Assembly: GCA_027487775.1 (NCBI GenBank)
Contig: JAIYCY010000034.1
Span: forward strand, 1-64,000
Source: Planctomycetaceae bacterium
Lineage (GTDB): Bacteria; Planctomycetota; Phycisphaerae; Tepidisphaerales; Tepidisphaeraceae
Length of the DNA stretch: 64,000 nt
Reading direction: 5' to 3'
The translations under genes were made by a program, and so were the position numbers. The notes below the pieces were generated by a model that was not told the origin of the DNA, did not search any database, and was given only the letters and a program-made list of their open reading frames with translations. How positions within the stretch are numbered: position 1 is the stretch's first letter; each line of letters begins with the position of its first letter. Below are positions 16,343-26,168 of this stretch, one piece after another.

Positions 16343-17242
16343 ATGCCACTCGGAGATCCATGGTCGCTGCCGCCTCGCGCACCCGCTAATCCGCGGTTGC
16401 TCAAGGCCCTCGCCTGCACTGCCGAGCCGCATCCGAACCCGGCCAACAACAAGACCGCAGACAAGCCAACCGTCCATGCGGGCGCCTCGACAGACAAGTC
16501 GGCGTCATCAACTGAAAGGCCCCATCAAAACGATAAGCCGAATCAAACCGGCGAGGCCGCAAGTCGACAGGCGATCTACGACGCCCTCCTCCATGCCAAT
16601 CTGCTGATGCCGGTCGAAGAGGATGCCAAGCCCGCGCGCATCATCCTCGCTGACGACGATCGCGGTTCGCCGACGGTCATCGCGTTTACGGACGTTCAGG
16701 CCCTCCAGCGATGGCAGCCGGGCAGTACCAGTTTTCTTGCCCTTCCGCTCCTGCAAATGCTGCGTGAAAGCTTTCCGCACCTCGCCACAGGGCTCTGGCT
16801 CAACGTCGCCGATCGCGCAAACTGCTTCCTCAGCCGAGCCGAGCTTGCCCGCATCACCGGCGGACTGATCGCGCCAACCTACCTGCGTCAGGTCGAGCTC
16901 GACCTCGCACCGCTTCACGAAGATTTCATCGTCGAATCACCCGCACCGGTCACCGCTCAACTCTCCTCACGGATTCGAAACGCCATCACCAGCGAACCGG
17001 AAATCGCCTCCGCTTATCTCTTTCAACTTCGCTATCGCGATGGCACGCGACGACTCGCGCTCGGCGTGCGACTCTTGCGACTCCTCGATGAATCGCTCGT
17101 CGATCGCATGCTCCACCGCATCGCGCGCCACATCAATCTACCCGGCACACCCAGACCACACCTCGACGCCATCATCCTCAACTTCGAGCGCTACCAGGCC
17201 GTCCGGCAAGTCGTCCCGCCGATCCACGAACGCGGCGGATAA
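16343..17242 (+). CDS. SseB N-terminal-domain protein (299 aa)
   Basis: After a disordered, polar N-terminus of about 75 residues comes the region LLMPVEEDAKPARIILADDD, ... TVIAFTDVQALQRW ... FLALPLLQMLRE, typical of the SseB N-terminal domain (enhanced serine sensitivity/type III regulator fold). A second part, YLFQLRYRDGTRRLALGVRLL, matches the SseB C-terminal domain style. Members are used as adaptor domains of unclear function. ATG 16343 is preceded by AAGAAG. In-frame ATGs at 16283 and 16298 are possible. The frame stays open upstream into ruvA, but that part reads as the shadow of ruvA. Confidence 0.7.
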   Translation: MPLGDPWSLPPRAPANPRLLKALACTAEPHPNPANNKTADKPTVHAGASTDKSASSTERPHQNDKPNQTGEAASRQAIYDALLHANLLMPVEEDAKPARIILADDDRGSPTVIAFTDVQALQRWQPGSTSFLALPLLQMLRESFPHLATGLWLNVADRANCFLSRAELARITGGLIAPTYLRQVELDLAPLHEDFIVESPAPVTAQLSSRIRNAITSEPEIASAYLFQLRYRDGTRRLALGVRLLRLLDESLVDRMLHRIARHINLPGTPRPHLDAIILNFERYQAVRQVVPPIHERGG

Positions 17243-17314
17243 TGCGATCCGATCCCGCCTGCTACGCACGCACGCCGACTCCGTGCCCGGCAGTCACGGC
17301 GATTTCTCAACCTG

Positions 17315-17354
17315 CAAAAAAGCAACGACCGCGGGCCAGGGTAGGCTCGCGGTC
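17315..17354 (-). terminator. Rho-independent terminator of the rplK-rplL cluster
   Basis: On the minus strand a stem GACCGCGAGCC/GGCCCGCGGTC (one mismatch, 6-nt loop) is followed by GTTGC and six T residues. It lies about 85 nt past the stop of rplL, and no rpoB follows. Confidence 0.85.
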
Positions 17355-17438
17355 GATGCGGTCTGGGACAAGCTGCCTCTTCGGATCGATGCCGACTCGG
17401 GTAAGAGTCGGCACAAGATCGAACAGGCGATAAAAGGC

Positions 17439-17831
17439 TCACTTGAGTTCGACAACCGCGCCGGCGGCTTCGAGCGACTTCTTGAGCTTCTCGGCTTCTT
17501 CCTTCGGAAGAGCTTCTTTGACGGTCTTCGGAGCGCCATCGACCATGTCCTTGGCTTCCTTGAGACCCAAGCCGGTGGCCGCGCGGACTTCCTTGATCAC
17601 CGCGATCTTCTTGTCAGCGGGGACTGACTTCAGGACAACGTCGAAGTTCGACGGAGCCTCTTCAGCCGCAGGAGCAGCCGCGCCGCCCGCTGCCGCCGCC
17701 ATCACCACGCCGCCGCCTGCTGCAGGCTCGATGCCGTACTTTTCCTTGAGGTAGTTCTTCAGCTCAACCGCCTGCTTGACGGTCAGACCGGCCAGCTGGT
17801 CACCCAGGGATTCGATTGCTGCTTCTGCCAT
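17439..17831 (-). CDS. rplL: 50S ribosomal protein L7/L12 (130 aa)
   Basis: The N-terminal dimerisation part has [18 protein letters not shown]. An Ala-rich hinge ([19 protein letters not shown]) follows, then the conserved factor-binding domain [21 protein letters not shown] ... [14 protein letters not shown] ... [20 protein letters not shown]7/L12 forms the stalk that recruits EF-Tu, EF-G and IF2 to the ribosome. The gene follows rplJ as usual, but a terminator rather than rpoB comes next. The spacing to rplJ is 229 nt, wider than usual. Confidence 0.98.
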   Translation of the reverse strand: MAEAAIESLGDQLAGLTVKQAVELKNYLKEKYGIEPAAGGGVVMAAAAGGAAAPAAEEAPSNFDVVLKSVPADKKIAVIKEVRAATGLGLKEAKDMVDGAPKTVKEALPKEEAEKLKKSLEAAGAVVELK

Positions 17832-18060
17832 GACGTTCTTCCTTCACTTGATGACTGTTGCCGGCCGTCATCACGCCGTGTCGATTCGGACCCGCCACAA
17901 TAGCCCGGCTCACTGCGAGCCGATTTAACCTCCGAAGAGGGCTGTCAAGGCTGTCGATCCATCAGAAATTCACTTCAAACTTTGATCCGTTCTCAAATCA
18001 TCCGACGCAAATCACGTCGGCTGTTCAACTCTGAGCTCGGCCTTGAGCTCACCTCTGTGC

Positions 18061-18591
18061 TCAGCCGGGATTCTGTCCGGGCTTGTTCTCGACGGCCTCC
18101 ACCAATGCAGCCAACATGCCGCCCTGGTTCAGTGCGCCGGCGATGCCGGACGCCGGTCCGAGCAGCGCCGCTACCACCTGTCCGATCGCTTCTTCTCGCG
18201 TCGGGAACGTGCTGACAAGCTTCACGCCGGCATCGCCCTCAAAGGCCTCGCCTTCGAAGAAGACTCCGCGAAACTCGAGCTTGTCGTTGTCCTTCTTCAG
18301 GTCAACGAGCAGTCGAGCGACCGCGCTTGCGCCCTTGCCGGGTCCGTACACCACCGCACTCGGGCCGGCGAGCAGCTTCTCGAAGCCCTTCAGCTTCGTC
18401 GCGCCGCCCGCACGTCGTGCGAGGCTGTTACGCACCACAGTCATCTTCATGCCCTGCTCATTCAGCTTGCGGCGAATGAGGTTGGTCTTGTTGCCATCGA
18501 GACCGGCGGGATTCAGGACCGCGACGTTGTCAATGTCCTTAAACTTGCTCCCGAGTTCCTTCTCGATCAGACCTTTGATTTTCTTGCTCAT
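18061..18591 (-). CDS. rplJ: 50S ribosomal protein L10 (176 aa)
   Basis: It begins MSKKIKGLIEKEL, followed by the rRNA-binding core with LNEQGMKMTVVRNSLARRA and GPSAVVYG. The C-terminal helix GALNQGGMLAALVEAVENK carries the L7/L12 dimers. L10 anchors the ribosomal stalk and in many bacteria represses its own operon through the leader upstream of rplJ. Here that leader (18592-18747) contains a 14-bp tandem repeat. Confidence 0.97.
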   Translation of the reverse strand: MSKKIKGLIEKELGSKFKDIDNVAVLNPAGLDGNKTNLIRRKLNEQGMKMTVVRNSLARRAGGATKLKGFEKLLAGPSAVVYGPGKGASAVARLLVDLKKDNDKLEFRGVFFEGEAFEGDAGVKLVSTFPTREEAIGQVVAALLGPASGIAGALNQGGMLAALVEAVENKPGQNPG

Positions 18592-18643
18592 GGGAAACTC
18601 ACTTTCGATTCGCTATCTTCGATACGCCAATTCGATTCGTCGT

Positions 18644-18685
18644 CTGTTCACTGCTCTCTGTTCACTGCTCTCTGTTCACTGCTCT
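18644..18685. repeat. Tandem repeat, 3 x 14 bp, between rplA and rplJ
   Basis: CTGTTCACTGCTCT is repeated perfectly at 18644, 18658 and 18672, with a diverged fourth unit after it. It lies 63 nt past the rplA stop and 53 nt before the rplJ start, in the place where L10 leader control would act. Confidence 0.92.
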
Positions 18686-18747
18686 GTGTTCATTGCCCGT
18701 CGTCGAGCATTTCACCCATTCATTACATTGAACGATGCGAACAGAAC

Positions 18748-19458
18748 TCACTCGGGATTCACGTAAACCGCCGGGGTCATCGAACCCTTCAGCGTGATCT
18801 TTTGCATGTAGACACCCTTGGATGCGGCGGGCTTCAGGCGGCGAACGGTGCTGATCATCGCCTGAATGTTTTCGACGAGCTTCGTGTCGTCAAAGCTCAG
18901 CTTGCCGACCACGCTGTGGATGTTACCGCCCGCGTCGTTGCGGATCTCCATCTTGCCGGCGGTGTATTCACGCACGGCGGTCGCGACATCGGTGGTCACC
19001 GTGCCGGCCTTCGGGCTGGGCATGAGGCCCTTCGGACCAAGCACCTTACCGAGCTTACCGACGAATCGCATCATGTCGGGCGTCGCAATGGCGACATCAA
19101 AATCCGTAAAGTTGGTCTTCTCGATCTCTTCGATAAAGCTCTGACCGCCTGCCTTGATCGCGCCGGCGTCGAGTGCGGTCTGAACCAGGTTCTCGCTCAC
19201 CATCGCCACGACACGCTTGCTCTTACCGATGCCGTGAGGCACAGAAACGCTCGTGCGGATCATCTGGTCGGCGTGCTTGGCGTCGATGCCGAGCTTGAAA
19301 ATCAGCTCGACCGACTGATCAAACTTCGTCGGCTTGAACGTGCGAAGCTGCTTCACAGCTGCCTCAACGGTCATCAACTCGGGCTTGAAGGTCTTGAACG
19401 ATTCGCGATACCGCTTGGAACGGCCTGCGACTTCAACAGATGCAACGGCTTTGGCCAT
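18748..19458 (-). CDS. rplA: 50S ribosomal protein L1 (236 aa)
   Basis: Typical L1 motifs are present: [41 protein letters not shown] followed by [11 protein letters not shown], and the C-terminal [12 protein letters not shown]1 binds 23S rRNA at the mobile stalk beside the E site and in many bacteria autoregulates the rplK-rplA operon. It lies downstream of rplK on the same strand but separated by about 360 bp rather than the usual few. Confidence 0.98.
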   Translation of the reverse strand: MAKAVASVEVAGRSKRYRESFKTFKPELMTVEAAVKQLRTFKPTKFDQSVELIFKLGIDAKHADQMIRTSVSVPHGIGKSKRVVAMVSENLVQTALDAGAIKAGGQSFIEEIEKTNFTDFDVAIATPDMMRFVGKLGKVLGPKGLMPSPKAGTVTTDVATAVREYTAGKMEIRNDAGGNIHSVVGKLSFDDTKLVENIQAMISTVRRLKPAASKGVYMQKITLKGSMTPAVYVNPE

Positions 19459-19820
19459 TGTGCTTTCGCTCTCTGGACGCTCTTACAAGCGGCGTCCGAA
19501 GCTCCCACTCCCGATCCGGAAACCCGAATCGATCCGATCCCCGAAAAAAGCCCAAATGGATGGCTCTTGTGGATCGTGCCCGTGGTCAGGCAAAACATTT
19601 TGTCAACCAAATCAAACTGTCATTCACTTCGTCTACTTCTGATTCAAATGCTGGTTCCGAGTCACTTCGTCATTTACACCACTACTTTGCTCGCGTCAGA
19701 CGACCTCTCTCATCCATTCGAACCATAGCTGGTGGCGACTCCATGACTCGTCGTACTTATCGCCTTACTGCGGCTTTGCCTTTTGGACAAATCGCCACAA
19801 ACTTGATGAATTTGAGCCAA
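19459..19820. other. Unusually long rplA-rplK spacer
   Basis: These 362 bp separate two genes that are normally adjacent. I find no supportable gene, terminator or tRNA. Candidate open frames have no recognisable content. A separate promoter for rplA is possible but not identifiable by eye. Confidence 0.4.
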
Positions 19821-20276
19821 TCAGCCTTCAACAACGATGCCCATCGATCGGGCGGTGCCCGCGATGCTGCGGGCGGCCTTCTTCACGTCGAAGGCATTCA
19901 TGTCAGGGAGCTTGGCCTTGGCGATTTCTTCGCACTCTTTCATGGTCAGCTTCTTGCCGACCTTCTTCTTGTTCGGCTCGCCCGACCCCTTGCTGCGGCC
20001 CTTCTTGTTCTTCTCAGCAACCGCAGCCTTTTCGCACAACAGCGAAGCCGCAGGGCTGCTCTTGATGATGAACGTGAAGGTGCGGTCCTTGTACGTCGTC
20101 ACCTCTGCCACGCAGATCGTGCCCTTGGCGGCGGCGGTCTTGGCATTAAACTGCTGGATGAACTGACCAGGATTCACACCATACTGACCCAGCGTCGGAC
20201 CGACAGGCGGCGCGGGCGTGGCAGTGCCCCCGGGTGCACGAACTTTGAATACCGCGACGACTTCCTTCTTGGCCAT
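19821..20276 (-). CDS. rplK: 50S ribosomal protein L11 (151 aa)
   Basis: The N-terminal domain carries GGTATPAPPVGPTLGQYGVN and FIQQFNAKTA. The C-terminal rRNA-binding domain ends KKAARSIAGTARSMGIVVEG. L11 forms the GTPase-associated centre with 23S rRNA. An insertion rich in Lys/Gly (KNKKGRSKGSGEPNKKKV) sits before the C-terminal domain and makes the protein slightly longer than the usual 141-145 residues. It is the first gene of the leftward ribosomal cluster, with its own promoter at 20308-20336. Confidence 0.97.
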   Translation of the reverse strand: MAKKEVVAVFKVRAPGGTATPAPPVGPTLGQYGVNPGQFIQQFNAKTAAAKGTICVAEVTTYKDRTFTFIIKSSPAASLLCEKAAVAEKNKKGRSKGSGEPNKKKVGKKLTMKECEEIAKAKLPDMNAFDVKKAARSIAGTARSMGIVVEG

Positions 20277-20307
20277 GACCGTCCTCTTGGGTTAAATCGA
20301 GCCGAGC

Positions 20308-20336
20308 AATATAACACGCCCGACATCCGGCTTCAA
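20308..20336 (-). promoter_or_regulatory. Sigma-70-type promoter for rplK
   Basis: Reading the minus strand, TTGAAG (20331-20336), a 17-bp spacer and TATATT (20308-20313) lie about 30 nt ahead of the rplK start. Match to consensus is good for the -10 and fair for the -35. Confidence 0.65.
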
Positions 20337-20395
20337 CACCCCCGCAAACTCAAGAGATTTTGCCCGGCTGGAAATCTGAGTTGGATGTAGGACGT

Positions 20396-20423
20396 TTGAC
20401 ATACCCCGAGCGCCTCTTATACT
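20396..20423 (+). promoter_or_regulatory. Strong sigma-70-type promoter for the tRNA-Thr-tuf-nusG cluster
   Basis: A perfect TTGACA (20396-20401), a 16-bp spacer and TATACT (20418-20423) point rightward toward tRNA-Thr and tuf. It is back to back with the rplK promoter, so two translation operons diverge from about 100 bp. Confidence 0.8.
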
Positions 20424-20719
20424 ACTCGGCTCGATCGAAATCGTGACCGCGCCACCGGCGCGTCCATGATCGTCGATGTTCGGATCGTGTTTCGCATGTT
20501 CGCCCCGCCCGACGATTCCCTTCGTGGGCATCATTCTCATCGGTGGTGCCCAACGAAATGTCGGCTGGCAGGGATAGATGCACGCGGAACCGGATCAATT
20601 GAGGCGTAGTGCGTGCAATGCATGGTTGTCTTGAGCAAGACGAACCGATGTATTGGACGAGTGGTGAGATGGACAAACTGCTGAAGCGTATTTGATTCGT
20701 ATCGCTTTTGACTTGTGTC

Positions 20720-20792
<73 letters not shown>

Positions 20793-20924
20793 TTGCGTAG
20801 GAATGCCGAACGCCGAATGTCAGATTGCCGAGTGGTTCGGCAGCAAGGCGAGTTCCAAACAAGATTTTCGGCATTCGGGAATGAATGGCATTCGGCTAAC
20901 CCAACGCTTTCTGGAGGCATTGCA

Positions 20925-22115
<1,191 letters not shown>

Positions 22116-22241
22116 TCGTCCGACCCCTACCGTCGTTCGACTCGTGATTGAACGTATCCATTAGCTCGTCTGCGGTCGGCGGTTGATTTGGCGGCTTGCC
22201 CCGCCCGACATCCGCCGACCGCAGAACTTTCAGAGGACATC

Positions 22242-22421
22242 ATGGCCAAGGACAACAGAGAATTCGTTTGGCTCCAGTGCACCGAGACCGGCGATCTCAA
22301 CTACCGTACGCAGTTGAAGGTCAAAGGCATCGACGGCAACAAAAAGAAGTTCGAGGGCATGATGAAGTTCTGCCCACGACTTCAACGCCATACCAAGCAC
22401 AAAGTCAAAAAGGGCAAGTAA
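22242..22421 (+). CDS. rpmG: 50S ribosomal protein L33 (59 aa)
   Basis: The short sequence MAKDNREFVWLQCTETGDLN, a YRTQLK strand and the end KFCPRLQRHTKHKVKKGK match L33. Only one cysteine of each potential zinc pair remains (WLQC and KFC), so this is a zinc-free or partial-knuckle form. The position between tuf and secE is the conserved one in many bacteria. AGAGGA precedes the start. Confidence 0.93.
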   Translation: MAKDNREFVWLQCTETGDLNYRTQLKVKGIDGNKKKFEGMMKFCPRLQRHTKHKVKKGK

Positions 22422-22540
22422 GCAAGCTCGACACCCCGATCCGTAATCCGGGCTCGCCATCCGGCAACAGCGCCGTCGTCCATCCGACCCCGTCGCCTTT
22501 TGCTTGGACTTGATTCGGTTACAATCGGGAAAGCTCGCAT

Positions 22541-22613
22541 ACGCCGTTAGCTCAATTGGCAGAGCAGCCGTCTCCAAAGCGGCAGGTTGCAGGTTCGACT
22601 CCTGCACGGCGTG
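22541..22613 (+). tRNA. tRNA-Trp (CCA)
   Basis: Acceptor ACGCCGT pairs with ACGGCGT. The anticodon loop CTCCAAA carries CCA. The D-loop AGCTCAATTGGCAGAGC and T-arm GCAGGTTCGACTCCTGC are normal. The discriminator is G and no CCA tail is encoded. Its place just before secE is a widespread arrangement. Confidence 0.97.
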
Positions 22614-22694
22614 CTGAAGGTCAAAAACCTTCGTCCGACCGCTACCCGTTATCGCGGTACTCACATCGCACTTCGCGCAAGTCAGGTTCCCGGT

Positions 22695-23201
22695 ATGTCC
22701 AGCCTCGAAAGCACCAGCCCACTGCCCGGCTCCTCCGGTCCCACCAAATCCTCAGCTCCCTCGCGCGGATTCTTCGCCATCTACAAACGCGGCCAAGGCT
22801 ACTGGACTCGACTCGGCACCGCCATCGGCCTGGGCGTCATCTTCGCCTTCATCGGCTCTTTCATCTACCGCGAAAGCGCTGCCCTCGTTCAGGACACCAA
22901 CATCCGCCTCGGCGTCACCTCCGGATTCGCCGTCTTTGCAGGATTGGCGATCTGGTGGCTCGTCAACGGCACACGTCGCTGCCAATTCCTCATCGACACC
23001 GACGCGGAAATGAAAAAAGTCAACTGGTCCACCTGGAGCCAGTTGGTCGGCGCTACCCGCATCGTCGTCATCTTCATGATCGCGATCGCAGTCATGCTCT
23101 TTGCCTTCGACGTCATCTACCAACTCTTCTTCTACGTCATCGACATCTGGAAGATCTCGCCGCTCGAAATGTTCGGCGGCTCGCCCACACCGGCGGAATG
23201 A
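22695..23201 (+). CDS. secE: Preprotein translocase subunit SecE, extended form (168 aa)
   Basis: The conserved C-terminal core FLIDTDAEMKKVNWSTWSQ followed by the membrane helix IVVIFMIAIAVMLFAFDVIYQLFF is diagnostic for SecE, which clamps SecY in the translocon. Two further hydrophobic helices (about 38-60 and 73-92) precede it, making three in total and a longer protein than the single-helix SecE of many bacteria. The start ATG 22695 gives a polar N-terminus of about 35 residues. nusG follows 30 nt later, as usual. Confidence 0.93.
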   Translation: MSSLESTSPLPGSSGPTKSSAPSRGFFAIYKRGQGYWTRLGTAIGLGVIFAFIGSFIYRESAALVQDTNIRLGVTSGFAVFAGLAIWWLVNGTRRCQFLIDTDAEMKKVNWSTWSQLVGATRIVVIFMIAIAVMLFAFDVIYQLFFYVIDIWKISPLEMFGGSPTPAE

Positions 23202-23231
23202 AAACCTTTCTCCCACCGAGCCAATAGTCCC

Positions 23232-23792
23232 ATGCGTTTCTACGTCCTGCGCGTCGCAACCAATAAAGAAGACAAGGTCCGTGAGGGCCTGGTTCGCAAA
23301 GCCAAAATCGAAGGCCTCGACCTCGACGGCGAAAAACGCGTCGGGCGCGTACTCGTGCCCACAGAACGCGTTCGCTCCATGAAGGGCGGAGTCAAAAAGG
23401 AAGCCGATCGCAAGCTCTATCCCGGCTACGTCTTCGTCGAACTCGAAACCGAAGCCGACGGGCGAATCCCCGACAAAGTCTGGTTCATGATCAAAGAAAC
23501 CGACGGCGTCGGTGACTTCATCGGCTCAGGCGGCAAACCCAGCCCCATGACCCCCAAAGATCAGGCCCGCATGCTCGAAGAGGCCGAAAGACCCGAAGAA
23601 GACGTCACACTCGACGTCAAATTCAAAAAAGACGACCGCGTCAAAGTTCGCGAAGGCCCCTTCGAAAACTTCGAGGGCGTCGTCGACGAAATCCTCGCAG
23701 ATCAAGGAAAGGTCCGCATCATCACCAGCATCTTCGGCCGCCCCACGCCCCTCGAACTCGAATACTGGCAAATCGAACGCGCAGATCAATAA
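23232..23792 (+). CDS. nusG: Transcription termination/antitermination protein NusG (186 aa)
   Basis: The NGN domain begins MRFYVLRVATNKEDKVREGL and contains RKLYPGYVFVELE. The KOW domain carries DDRVKVREGPFENFEGVVDEI and ends FGRPTPLELEYWQIE. NusG binds RNA polymerase and Rho and couples transcription to translation. It is the last gene of the rightward cluster. A strong terminator follows instead of rplK, which here lies inverted upstream of tuf. Confidence 0.97.
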   Translation: MRFYVLRVATNKEDKVREGLVRKAKIEGLDLDGEKRVGRVLVPTERVRSMKGGVKKEADRKLYPGYVFVELETEADGRIPDKVWFMIKETDGVGDFIGSGGKPSPMTPKDQARMLEEAERPEEDVTLDVKFKKDDRVKVREGPFENFEGVVDEILADQGKVRIITSIFGRPTPLELEYWQIERADQ

Positions 23793-23887
23793 TCCACCGC
23801 ACACCCCAACAGACCAACACAGCAACACAACGCAACACAACAAACCCGCACCCCGCCACAAACCCAATAGTCACCCGCACAAAGCCC

Positions 23888-23927
23888 AACCCGCCAACTC
23901 AACCGAGTCGGCGGGTTGTTCTCTTTT
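23888..23927 (+). terminator. Rho-independent terminator after nusG
   Basis: AACCCGCCAACTC-AACC-GAGTCGGCGGGTT forms a 13-bp stem with one mismatch, followed by GTTCTCTTTT. It closes the tuf-nusG transcription unit about 95 nt after the nusG stop. Confidence 0.9.
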
Positions 23928-24108
23928 CACGACTCAACTCCCGCACGCCACCAACTCATCCCTCGCGCCCCCATCTCACGCATGCCAGCAACACCGACAT
24001 CACACCCATCCAGCATCACACCCTTCAAATCAATCACCTCCCTCCAATCAATCACATCGACCTCATCAACTCCATCTCACGCTTCAAACAAAGCCCCCGC
24101 CACACCGC

Positions 24109-25374
24109 CTACGCCTGCCCTCGCAACTTCAGTCCGCCCCATCGCTCGATCGCCTCCAACAAACGCATCGCACCCACGCCGGCATCAAACTGCTCCACCG
24201 CCCGCTCCCGCGCTCGCTCGCCCATCTGCCTTCGCCTCGCTCGATCTCGCGACATCTCACGCAACGCCCGCGCAATCCCTTCTACATCCCCCTGCCCAGT
24301 CAAAAATCCGTCCACGCCATCACGCACCATATCAGGCGTCGATCCGATCACCGATACCACCACCGGCAACCCACTGCTCATCGCCTCCATCACGCCCACT
24401 GGCGACGCCTCACCCGCGCCAACACTCGTGAGCACAAACACATCCGCGCGCCTCATCGCCTCACGCACGCCCGCCTCACCCAAACTCCCCGTAAGCTTCA
24501 CGCGCTCAACCAACCCCAACCGTCTCACTTCCGCTTCGATCTCCGATCGGTGCGGCCCTTCACCCACCAGCGTCGCCTCCACCAAAATACCCTCATCCAA
24601 CAATCGCCTCATCGCCTCGAATGTATGCACATGACCCTTGCATCGATGCAGCCGCGCCACCGTCACCAATCTCAACACACCCACGTCGTCCCCTTCATCC
24701 CAACCACGCGGCGTAAACTTCCCCGTCTCCACCCCCATCGGCAATGACAAAATCCGCTCACGCTCCACTCCCAAGCGCGCCACAGACTCAATCAAATGAC
24801 GGCCCGCCGTCGCAATGAACGACGCTCGCTCAAACTTCCTCCCATGATCCCGCCCGTAAACCTCCAAGTCCCCATGCAACGTCACACTAAATCCCGGCCC
24901 GCCCATCCGATGCGACATCGACGCCACATGCGCCGCATCCGCTGCGCTATGCACATGCACATGCCCAACGCCCTCCCGCCGCGCCCACGCACACATCCGA
25001 CGCGCACATGCCGATAGCAACATCGCACGAGCCTTCTGCTTCACCCCACTCTCATTGAGCGACATCGCATAACCCACCACGCCCACCCCACGCATCATCG
25101 CACCCATCGCATCCATCACGCCCGGCGGATACACATAAAACGTCTCGAACCGCGCCTCCTCCGCAAAATCATGCCGACACGCATCCGCCCCAGGCGCACG
25201 CGTCGAAATCAACCGCACCCGCACACCCGCCCGACGCAACGCCACAATCTCTCGCCACATCCAGATGTGCGTCTGATTCGGAAACTCCGGCACGAAATAT
25301 CCCAAGGCTGCCATCGCCCGATTCTCCATCCACTCGACTCGTTTCGCCAACAAACCATCTCCATCAACACCCAC
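24109..25374 (-). CDS. Family 4-type glycosyltransferase (421 aa)
   Basis: This has the GT-B fold. The N-terminal half reads MAALGYFVPEFPNQTHIWMWREI and LHGDLEVYG. The C-terminal half has LVTVARLHRCKGH, LVGEGPHRSEIE, LTGSLGEAGVREAM and the donor-binding segment GEASPVGVMEAMSSGLPVV, whose E-x7-E pattern is typical of GT4. It transfers a sugar from a nucleotide donor, probably to a lipid or polysaccharide. The GTG start has AAGGGG upstream. ATG 25314 (MAALGYF) is a plausible later start. There is no obvious operon partner. Confidence 0.88.
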   Translation of the reverse strand: MGVDGDGLLAKRVEWMENRAMAALGYFVPEFPNQTHIWMWREIVALRRAGVRVRLISTRAPGADACRHDFAEEARFETFYVYPPGVMDAMGAMMRGVGVVGYAMSLNESGVKQKARAMLLSACARRMCAWARREGVGHVHVHSAADAAHVASMSHRMGGPGFSVTLHGDLEVYGRDHGRKFERASFIATAGRHLIESVARLGVERERILSLPMGVETGKFTPRGWDEGDDVGVLRLVTVARLHRCKGHVHTFEAMRRLLDEGILVEATLVGEGPHRSEIEAEVRRLGLVERVKLTGSLGEAGVREAMRRADVFVLTSVGAGEASPVGVMEAMSSGLPVVVSVIGSTPDMVRDGVDGFLTGQGDVEGIARALREMSRDRARRRQMGERARERAVEQFDAGVGAMRLLEAIERWGGLKLRGQA

Positions 25375-25459
25375 CTCGCCTTTCCCCTTGTGCTATCTGC
25401 TTCCCTCGATCATCCTACTCCCGTTCAAATCAGACCCATCCACTCGACAGGAGACTCGC

Positions 25460-25924
25460 GTGAGCCAATACCCTCCCTCACCCAACCCCTACGGACAACA
25501 ACCCCACGCATACCAGCCCTACCCCCAGCAACCCTACGGCTACCCGCAACCCCCGCTCAAGCATTCCATGCTCGGCATCCTCTCCCTCGTCATCGGACTC
25601 CTCGCCGGTGTCGGAGCGATCGTCTCCGTCGTCGTCTGCGCCATGGTCATCGCCAAACATCCCGAACTCGCCCAAAATCCCGACGCATTCAACGATCCCA
25701 ACTGGATGCAAAACGACACCGACGGCTCGATGAAACAACTCGTCGCCGGCGGACTCGGCCTCTGCTGCAGCTTCATCTTCCTCGGCGTCGGCGCACTCCT
25801 TGGCATCATCGGACTCGTCGTCGGACCGTCCAAAAAGCTCTTCGCCGCACTCGGCCTAGGTATCAACGGCCTGGCCATCCTCGCCCTGCTCGCCGTCTGG
25901 GCCATCGGCGAAATCTCCTCATGA
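25460..25924 (+). CDS. Small membrane protein with Pro/Tyr/Gln-rich N-terminus (DUF4190-like, 154 aa)
   Basis: The first 45 residues are made of PYGQQPHAYQPYPQQPYG-type repeats. Three hydrophobic segments follow: LGILSLVIGLLAGVGAIVSVVV, GLGLCCSFIFLGVGALLGIIGLVVG and LGINGLAILALLAVWAI. The SLVIGL helix resembles DUF4190 proteins. GTG 25460 is preceded by GACAGGAGAC and is the best start, as the in-frame ATG at 25388 has no support. The function is unknown. Pro/Tyr-rich tails often mediate protein contacts. Confidence 0.7.
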   Translation: MSQYPPSPNPYGQQPHAYQPYPQQPYGYPQPPLKHSMLGILSLVIGLLAGVGAIVSVVVCAMVIAKHPELAQNPDAFNDPNWMQNDTDGSMKQLVAGGLGLCCSFIFLGVGALLGIIGLVVGPSKKLFAALGLGINGLAILALLAVWAIGEISS

Positions 25925-26063
25925 ACGCCCCGCATCTCAGCTAACCCATCGTCGCGGCTCAATGATGGATCGCCTGCGACACTGTCCCACGCCCGTCGTA
26001 TAGAGACGGCTCACCATTGATCGTTTGGGCCATGCCGCGGATCCGCCAAACTCTCAAAGCGAA

Positions 26064-26141
26064 TTGTGAGTCACTCACAAGAAGTTTGATTCACTCGAGA
26101 GTAGTTTGAGATTGACTGGAGAGTAGTTGTGAGAATCTCAA
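26064..26141. repeat. Palindromic, repeat-rich spacer between convergent genes
   Basis: TTGTGAGT-C-ACTCACAA (26064-26080) is a perfect 17-bp inverted repeat. TTGAGATT (26106-26113) pairs with AATCTCAA (26134-26141) across a 20-nt loop. GAGAGTAGTT occurs twice. The spacer separates two convergent 3' ends and could be a bidirectional terminator or a binding site. Confidence 0.55.
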
Positions 26142-26168
26142 TTGACGTAGCGCGTCGGTCGATACCGG

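Noticed and set aside
17040-17627. 195-codon frame spanning the end of the SseB gene and the start of rplL antisense
   Set aside because: Half of it is antisense to rplL and it reads across a terminator; no domain is visible.
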